DNA of 64,000 nt from Trebouxia sp. TZW2008 (Eukaryota; Chlorophyta; Trebouxiophyceae; Trebouxiales; Trebouxiaceae), in NCBI GenBank assembly GCA_002118135.1, contig BDIU01000172.1:62001-126000 (forward strand), written 5' to 3'. The notes under the pieces are model-generated. The model ran no database searches, was not told the origin of the DNA, and saw only the letters and a program-made list of their open reading frames with translations. A program made the position numbers and the translations under genes. Shown one piece after another: positions 1 to 9,400 of this stretch (positions within the stretch are counted from its first letter, which is position 1; every line of letters begins with the position of its first letter).

Positions 1-480
1 TTGATGCAGGTGTCTGGTGTCATTGGCACTTCTCCTTTGATGCAGTTGCGCACTGTAACCGGTAGCTGAAATGCTGGCACCTGCAAAATGCCTCATTTAG
101 TTTATGTATCTATGCTATCATACATAAAGCATTTGGTCTCTTGACAATCTGCAATGTCTGAACATTTTGCTTTGCAGGCTGAGGCATTTGGTGAGAAGGA
201 GTAGGTTGCGGCTGAGCACTTGATGCAGGTGTCTGGTGTTATTGGCACTTCTTCCCTTGATGCAGTTGCGCACTGTGACTGGTAGCTGAAATGCTGGGAC
301 CTGCACAAACCCTCAAATTCTTGGTATCCTGTGCTGGAGCGCACAAAATCAGTTTAGTGTGCCTTATATCATTCAGTTGTGCCTTGCTGGATTGAAGCTG
401 TCGGCTGTCATTGACACTTCTCCTTTGATGCAGTTGCGCACCGTGACTGGTGGTTGGAATGCTGGGACCTGCACATGCTT
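1..480 (-). repeat. Exon-fragment array 1, three copies
   Basis: A segment containing GATGCAGTTGCGCAC followed by a GGTAGCTGAAATGCTGG-type stretch occurs at about 39, 259 and 427 (spacings 220 and 168). On the minus strand each copy has a possible acceptor or coding start (AGGTCCCAGCATTTCAGC). It is the most 3' visible array of the beta-helix gene. Confidence 0.7.
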
Positions 481-3400
481 TCTTGTTTGCCTTTTTTCTA
501 TATTGAAACAGATAAACTCATCAATTTGATTTGGTAGTTGTACTGTCACAGCCTGTGACTGCTGTCATGTCAAAAATGCAGGTGGTTGCTGTCAGATTCA
601 TGCAACAATTTTGTTTTTGAGAAGATCTCGCTTTTTAAAGCAACCTCTAAGTGCAGGGTGATTCAGAGTCAATACGAGTGTGGCAACCCTGACACTGCCT
701 TTGTGACCGTCTACAGCACACTACCCATGTCATATGGCGCCACAAGCTTTGAATGCCATCTGTGGTGACTTTGTTGACAAAGGAACAATTCGAATGTGCA
801 CACTTCACCTTGCCACTTGGCCCTTGATGACACCTGATCAACGAACCAAGACAGCACAATACATCAACTTCCTATGGGATTATGTCTGGCTGATGCTTCT
901 TTTGGCTGAAACACTGTGCAGTATGCAAAACCCTTTTGGGGCTCGAAAGCACTTTCAGCAATGGGAACTACTGCCTGTGCATTATTGCTTGTGACCGACA
1001 GCAGCAGAGCAGACAGCACAGACAGCTTCAGCACAACTTCAGCTACAGACACCCACAGATCCACTCAACTCACTAGCTGAGGCGTAAATTTGCTCGCAAT
1101 TTACGTCAGAGGGCACAAACAAGCACTTTCAGCAAGCAGTCACCTGTGGGTAGTCTGGTAGGAAGACGTCAATCAAGTAAGGCCCAGGAGAAGCTCTCAG
1201 GATCAGGTTTGTGATGTTCATGACGCCACCATAGTTTGGGTTGGCAGAAACCTCAATCTGGCCAGAAAGCTGAGCTTGTGCAGTCATGTCTGAGACTTTC
1301 AGCTGTGCTCTCAGCTGCCTTACTCCATTGTTCAAGGCACCTGCATGCAGCAATCAAGTGTGCCAGTCATTTCGAAATTTCTGAGATTTGTGATGTTCAT
1401 GACGCCGCCGTCATTCGGGTTGGCAAACACCTCAATCTGGCCAGAAAGCTGAGCTTGTGCAGTCATGTCTGAAACTTTCAGCTGTGCTCTCAGCTGCCTT
1501 ACTCCATTATTCAAGGCACCTGCATGCAGCAACCAAGTGTGCCAGTCATTCCAAACCTTCTGAGGTTTGTGATATTCATGACGCCGCCGTAATTTGATTT
1601 GGCAGAAACCTCAATCTGGCCTGAGAGCTGAGCTTGTGCAGTCATGTCTGACACTTTCAGCTGTGCTCTCAGCTGCCTTACTCCATTGTTCAAAGCACCT
1701 TCAGGCAGCAACCAAGTGTGCCATTCATTCCAAACCTTCTGAGATTTGTGATATTCATGGCGCCGTCGTAAATTGGGTTGGCAGAAATCTCAATCTGGCC
1801 AGAAAGCTGAGCTTGTGCAGTCATGTCTGACACTTTCAGCTTTGCTCGCAGCTGCCTCATTCCATTGCTCAAGGCACCTTCAGGCAAGCATAGCTACAGA
1901 TATACGGGGGCAAGCTAGAGATCATGCCAGTCATGAATTATGCGGAGGTGAAGGGAAGTATTGTTGATGGCAGGAATGCACTTGTGCCATGCTTGTCAAC
2001 TGACTTGACTGTATACAGCATGCAGTGCTGCGCAATGCAATCTTGGCCAATAGGCTGCTTGACCGAGGTGCTGAGTACCTGACATGTATTTGGTCAACAC
2101 ACAGGCCCATTCAGCAAAGAAACAGTGCTTGCATCACCGATGCTTGCATTATGTCACATTGTAAATTGCCTCCCCTCAAGCGCATATGCATAGTGTATGA
2201 ATGCAGATGTCTGCAGCACAGCAAGAAGACAGTTGTGCAGACTACACACCTGAGTATGGTACACGCAGCATCAACAAATTTCATGCTCATACTCAGGCTG
2301 CCCCTATCTCTTACTATTGTACAGTCAGCCTGGCTAGTTTGATGGACAATTATTTACCTGAGTTGACAATGGTACCAGCAGCATCAACAACCTTTATACT
2401 CATGTTGAGGCTGCCCCTCCCATCACTCACATAGCTCAGGAATTGTATCGGCTGCACCAGAGTCTCTGCAGGAGGGAAGGCTGAACCAGCTCCATAACCC
2501 TGGAACGAGCAAAATGGTTTGATCAGTTTGCATTCAGGCAGAAGAGACATTGACATGACTCACTGCATGGGAAGCGAGCTGCATGACCCTTGAGCGGCTA
2601 AGAAGGCTTGGACTCGACCTGTAACTGACCTCAAGGCATTCTAACATAGCTGATTAAGTGTAATGTCTGCACCACAAGCATTATTGCATCACAACGGCTC
2701 ACCACATTCCATTTGCTCACCTGAGGGTCTACAGTGTTGTTGAACCACAAAGGCGCATCGCACTCCAGGGTGTTGTTGCTGGCCAATGTGGCATTGCATG
2801 TCAGTCTTGAGCTCTTCAGATCAGTGGAGAACAACACTCCCCCAGCATACGCTGCTGAGTTACTGAGGTAGCTGTTGGTGCTGTGAGCCATTGAGGAACA
2901 ATTCAAGCTTTCAGCAGCAGACGATGGATCCAAGAATGCCCATCTCAAGTTGCCACCTGTGCGCAGTCAATCACCACACTCATCAACCACATTCTGTCAA
3001 CACAGTCAGTCACCACTGTCGGTATTTGCAGTCAGTTCCCCTGTTTGAGGCATGCATAGTCTCAATTGGCAACTGAGTTGCTGAGGTAGCTGGCAGTGCT
3101 TTGAGCCGTTGAGGAACAGTTGAGGCTTTGAGCAGCAGCAGGATCCAAGAATACCCATCTCAAATGGCCACCTGTGCACGATCGGTCACTGCAGTTAGTC
3201 ATAGAAGCGTACAGCGTGCTGAAGATCAGCAGGCAGCTGAGTCACTCGGGTAGCTGTTGGTGCTGTGAGCCATCAAGCAACAGTTGAGCTCTCAGCAGCA
3301 GAGGATGGATCCAGGAAGGTCCACCTCAGATTGCCACCTGTATGCAGTCAATTACCACAGTCAGTGGGCAGAGGCAGTCAGCATGTCTGAAGCATGCTCA

Positions 3401-6400
3401 AAGTCAACCGGCAGCTGAGTTGCTGAGGTAGCTGTTGGTGCTGTGAGCCACTGAGGAGCAGTTGAAGTGTTGAGCAGCAGAGCATGAATCCAATTGCCTT
3501 TCTCAAGTTGCCATCTGTATGCAGTCAGCGATTCGTAGCTGTGTGAGGAATGAGCACCTCGCCTTCTAGCTAGCAATGCTTTTTTATCCCGAAACCATTG
3601 TTACAGAGCGCGTATGGGATAAAAAAGCATTGCTAGCTAGATGGCGAGGTGCTGATTCCTCACACTGCTACACGATTGCAGTCAGGCGCCACACACAGTT
3701 CATACAGTTGATCACCATATCTGCCCATGATGCTGATTGTGCAGAAAAAATATCTACAGTCAGCCACCCCATTCAAAGCACGCCCAATGCCTTGACTTGC
3801 TGGTTGCTGGTTGTGCTAGATCCTGCATTCCAGAAGCAAATCAATCACAGGGAGGCAATACCTGTGAAGCATTGTGAGGGGTACGAGCTAGCTCCTCCTG
3901 TACCCCAAGCTCTGTTGCCACTCGATGTGTTGTTCATGAACACATTCACCCCAACATCCAAAACTTGTCATAAGTCATTACAAGCATCGTTTCCTTTTTG
4001 CTCCTTGTATGCAGTCAACACATTGTCGCCACATTGCGTGTTCTACACCTGTGAATTCTTGTACCTGTGAAGCACTGGGAGGAGTATGAGATAGCTCCGC
4101 CCGTTCCCCAGGCTCTGTTACCGCCAAACATGTTGTTCATGAACACATTCACGCCTCCATCAAGCGTCCAAGCGCCTCCAGTCATGTCCATTGGTATGTC
4201 AGGAGCCATTTCTGTTCCAGCAGTGTTGTCTGTGAAGGTTGAGGCGTTCACCCAGACGTACGTGACACTGGTGAGAGTGACGCCTTGGCTATTGACGTAC
4301 ACTGCACCTCCTGAGTCCATGGCCCTGCATGACCAGGCAAGCAGCAATGAGTACAAGCTGGGGCAGGGCAGGGCAGGACAGGGCAAGGCTGGGGACACTT
4401 CTGGTGGAACAAGGTGAGGACAGCGCAGGGCAGGGCTGGTCTTGGGGAAAAGGGCAGGGCAGGGCAGGGCAGGGCAAGAGGCAGGCAGGGGCAAAGGGGC
4501 ATGGCCAGATAGAAGGGGCCAGAGCTAAGGCAAGGCAGGGCAGGGCAGGGCAGGGCTTCCTGGACTTTATGACCACTATCACTTTTCTCCATCATTACCA
4601 TCATAAAAAAAACTTTGAAAGGACTCACATGTTGTTTTGGAATGTGATGTCTTGCAGAAGCACACACTCGCACACGCTCCTCCCCCTTGCTCTGCCACAT
4701 TGCCGTAGATGCTTGCATTAGTGCTCATTTTCAGCTGTTGACATCCATCGCAATGGACAGCCCCTCCTTGAGTAGCAGAATTGCCACTGAGGCTTGTGCC
4801 ATAAGACAAGATCACATTCCCACCAGAACTACCATACACGGCACCTCCTCTAGAGCCTACATACAGTCAGCAGCAATTGGTGGTAGACCGTGCATGATGG
4901 TCCACGAAAACAGGGGACAGCTCATCCTTGAGTAGCGGAATTGACGCTGAGACTTGTGCCATGAAGCAGGATCACATTGCCACCAGAACTACCGTACACT
5001 GCACCTTCTCTAGAGCCTGCATACAGTCAGCAGTTGGAGGTAGACTGTGCATTATTGTCCACCAAAACAGGGCACAGGTTCTTGAGTAGCGGAATTGATG
5101 CTGAGAGTTGTACCATGAGACAACATCAAATTTCTCCCAGAACTACCATACAATGCACCAACCCTGGAACCTGCGGGCAGTCAGCAGTAGACGATTTGCT
5201 GATGTCCACCAAAGCAGTGGACAGATAATACCGATGTCAATCAGAACAAGATAGCCCCTGCTTGAGTGGCTGAGCTTCTGCCGAGACGTGTGCCATGAGA
5301 CGGGATCACTTTCCTGCCAGAAGTGCACTACACTGCACCGCCGCTAGACCCTGCACGCAGTCTGCAACTTTGATGTCCAGCAAAGCAGTGGACGGTTGAA
5401 AGTAATGTCCACCAACACAGCGGACAGCCCTTCCTCAAACGACTGAGTTGCTGCTGAGGATGGTTCCATGAGACAAGATCACATTGTCGCCAAAGCTGCC
5501 CTAGACTGCTGCATTGATTACTGATAGAGCAGCATGTTCTGCCGCATATCATGTCATCAGTCAAGTTGCATCTTTCAGCAATAACTTGTTACCAAGCAAC
5601 AGTACAGCAGCAGTCGTTTCACCTGCCACATTGTTACCCAGGTTGCATTTGCCCAGCATCAGATTTTGGCCAATACTGTTCACCAATGCAAGCGCCCCTG
5701 CTTCATACATGGCTGAAATGCTGTGAATTGATGGTGATGCTTTGACACATGTTGAACATCAGTTTCCTCCACAAACAAGGACAAGTGTTGACTGTCTCTC
5801 ACCAACTACACTGTTATTCAGGTTGCGTTTGCCCAGCATAAATAACTGGCCATTGCTGTTCACAAGTGCTACTGGCCCTTCTTCGTACATGTCTGAGTTG
5901 CTCTGATTTGATAGTGACGCTTTGACACACGTTGGACATCACTTTGCTGTACAAACCAGACAAAGGGCAAGATGTCTCTCACCTGATACATTGTCAGTCA
6001 GGCTGCATTGGCCTAGCATCAATCCTTGGCCATCGCTGTTCACAAATGCTAATGCCCCTCCTTCATATACCTTCACATATGGCTGAGCTGCTGTTGAATT
6101 TGCTGTTGCACAAATCAAAGGCACACAGCAGCATCTCTCTCACCTGCTGCGTTTTTGGTCAGGCTGCATTGGCCTAGCATCAACCCTTGACCATCACTGT
6201 TTACAGGTGCTACTGCCCCTCCTTCATACACGGCTGAGTTACCATCAAAGCTGCTATTCCAAACCAGAGTGGAGGGACAGGCATCTAAATGCAGCCCAGA
6301 TCCCTGCCTGCCGCTGTTGCCTTCAAAGATGCTGTCAGCAATGATGATCGGCTGAGCTGTCTTGATCTCCAGGCCTGCTCCGCCAATGAACTGCCTGCTG

Positions 6401-9400
6401 TCGTCACGTGGGGTCACTCTTCAAGCAATACACCAAGACTGTGAGCCACGGGCAATGAATGAAACTGCCTGCTGCTGTTGCCCTCAAAATGCTGTCAGCA
6501 ATATGATCGGCTGAGCTGTTTTGATCTCTAGGTTTGCTCCCCAGATGCAAGGCCTGCTGTCGTCACGTGGCTTCACACTGCAATCAGCACAGCAGAGTTT
6601 GCTGCAGCAAAAGTGTATCCCAGAGTGGAGGGGCATGAATCTAGATGCAGCCCAGATGCCTGCCTGCTGCTGTTGCCTTCAAAGACGCTGTCAGCAATGA
6701 TGATCAGCTGAGCGGTTTTGATCTCTAGGCCCGCTCTGCCAATGTGCCTGCTGTCATCACGAGGCTTCACGCTGCAATCAAAGAGAACGATCTTGTCTTG
6801 TCTGAATTTCAAGCAGGCAAGACAGAATGTGGGCCACAAACATCGGTTACTTTGAGCCAACAGCACGTCTGACCATAAGATGATTGTTTTGTCATGCAGT
6901 CAAGCTCGCGACAGCATGAGCAGTTGTGATTGGCTGAGAATCTTCAGTCTCTAGGCCTGCTTCCCCAACAAACTGCCTGCTGTCATCACAGATTTCTTGT
7001 AAGCAATGTGTCAAGCTTCCTCATAGACATGAAACAGGTGGGCGGGGCATGGAGGGTGATCAGGGGTACGCAGCTTTGCTTGCCTACTGTTCCTGAAAGT
7101 TGAGCCTCAAATGTCCACACAAAGATCTTGGCTTGCTTGCACAGAGCCAGCAGCGTCTCCACTCCAGTTATCGCTGTTGCGGCTGCTGCTACTGCTGCTG
7201 TACAGAACCATTTTGAGCCAATTCACTGCTTCTGTGTGCAACAGGCAGGGTTATAAGCTCTCACAAGCAAGCATGCAAGCAACGATAGTGATGATGGTCA
7301 CCTGTTGTTCCTGAAGGTGGAGCCCCTGATGTCCACACAAAGGTCTTGACTTGCTTGCACAGAGCCAGCAGCGTCTCCACTCCAGTTGTCGCTGTTGCTG
7401 CTGCTGCTGCTGTTGGTGTACAAGGCAGTAAAGCAGCCGTAGTCAGCAAAACGGGAGAAGTGAGGAATCTCATTAGAAACGTCTGTGGGCATGCCAACTG
7501 TGCTGAAGTTGAAAGGCATGCTTCCACAGTCAATCTGCACGAATACCATTGAATGGATCTGCTCTGATGAATTAGTCATGCAATGACAGAGCTTCTGCTG
7601 GAGTGATCAAGTGGTTCTGCTATTGGTGTAGCTACGCAAGCAGCAGTCACAACACACTGCAATTTTTGCTAGTGTGGTCACTGAATAGCATTGTACACTT
7701 GTTTGCATGTGGCACAAGCGATGATTGCCATCACACCTTAGCAGCAGACAATGCATAAGGCTCTATATGACAACCAACTTATGCATGGATCCATGCAATC
7801 AAGTCATAATGGCCATACACTGGAATCAAAATGCATATGTTGTTTTGTCATGCATTGAGCTGTGGCGTTGCAGGCATGGCTATGACTGGATGTGTGTCAG
7901 CTGCAAGCAGTATCATGTTCTGCATTCACTAAATCTTGCATCAAATAGCCACCTGCGTTCACAACACACAGCGCCTGAAAATGCTTCTGCAGTGCTCACC
8001 GTGCATGTTTCAAAGTTCAGATGCTGTCTTGAAAGTGACACTCCGGCCCAAGATAGTATGTGAACATCCCAGTGCACTGTTTGCATCTCTTATGAAACAG
8101 CCTTTTGGCAGTGCTCACCGTACAATTGTCGAAATTCCAGATGCTATCCTCAAAGTGACATCTCACCCCCACATAGTGTATGCACATCCCAATGCCTTGG
8201 TTGTTCTCAATCACGGTATCCTTCACAGCCACGCATCGGACAGACTCCAGCAGCACATTGCAGGTGCCGGCGTTCTCTGAAATGACACTGTTGTTGATGT
8301 AGATGTTGGCGTCTTGTGTCAGGGTGCCCAGAATGTGGATCGCAGCATCGTTGCCATGGGAAGGGTACAGGGGGTTGTCTGACCCATCTGGGCTTGGCAG
8401 GGCTTGGTTCTGTTGGAAGTTGCACCCATTGATCAAAATGTTGCCCATGTTGACGATGTTCAAGCCGCCACCGCCGCTGCCGATGACGCTGTTGGCAGTG
8501 AAGTTGCTGTTCCTGACCCATACCCAACCCCCTGCGTGGAAAAAGAGTGTCTTTCAAAAGCTTTGCCCACTTTTGCAGTGAAGTTGATATGCCTGACCCA
8601 TCTGGGCTTGGCAGGGCTTGGTTCTTCTGGAAGTTGCGCCTATTGACCATGGTGTTGCTCATGTTGGCAATGTTCAAGCCGCCACCGCCGCTGCCAATGA
8701 CGCTGTTGGCAGTGAAGTTGCTGTTCCTGACCCATACCCAACCACCTGCAGAGCATTTGAGGGGCCTTCAGCAATGATGCTGGCTTTGGCTGAACAAACA
8801 GCCGTTGATCACAATGTTGCCCATGTTGACAATGTTCAAACTGCCACCGCTGCTACCGATGACGCTGTTGGCAGTGAAGTTGCTGTTCCTGACCCATACC
8901 CAACCCCCTGCGTGGGAAAAGAGTGTCTTTCAACAGCTTTGCCCATTTTTGCAGTGAAGGTTGATTTCCTGACCCATCTCCATTTGACAGTGCTTGGTTC
9001 TGCTGGGAGTGGCACCCATTGATCATAATTTTGCCCATGTTGACGATGTTCAAGCTGCCACCGCCGCTGCCAATGACGCTGTTGGCAGTGAAGTTGCTGT
9101 TCCTGACCCACACCCATCCCCCTGCACAGGCGGTTTCAGCATCGTTACAGGTTTTTGCTAATCAGCATGATATTGAGCCTTGCCTATGTGAAGCATGATG
9201 TTGCCCATATGAATGATGTTCATGTTGCCACTGTCGCTGCCAATCATATTGTCTGCTATGAAGTTGCTGTTCCTGACATAGACCAACCCCCTGCACAAGA
9301 GCAAGCCTAAGCCTAAGCCTAAGCCGCATTGCAAATTTGTCAGTGGATGAGCAGGTTGTCTGGGGTCATGCTTGCACTGAGCATGATTGCGCCTTGATTG

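Noticed and set aside
4015..4718. Pro/Cys/Leu-rich minus ORFs and Gly/Gln-rich plus ORFs
   Set aside because: Largely products of the GGGCA minisatellite; only the GGVNVFMNN..GGAI part looks like real exon.
8207..9117. Gln/Arg-rich ORFs reading through several units of array 10 (for example QEQQLHCQQRHRQRRW)
   Set aside because: They are the wrong frame of the repeated beta-helix exon, where the true frame gives NSNFTANSVIGSGGG.
9300..9325. Telomere-like AAGCCT repeats
   Set aside because: Only about four units, and not the plant or algal TTTAGGG-type sequence.
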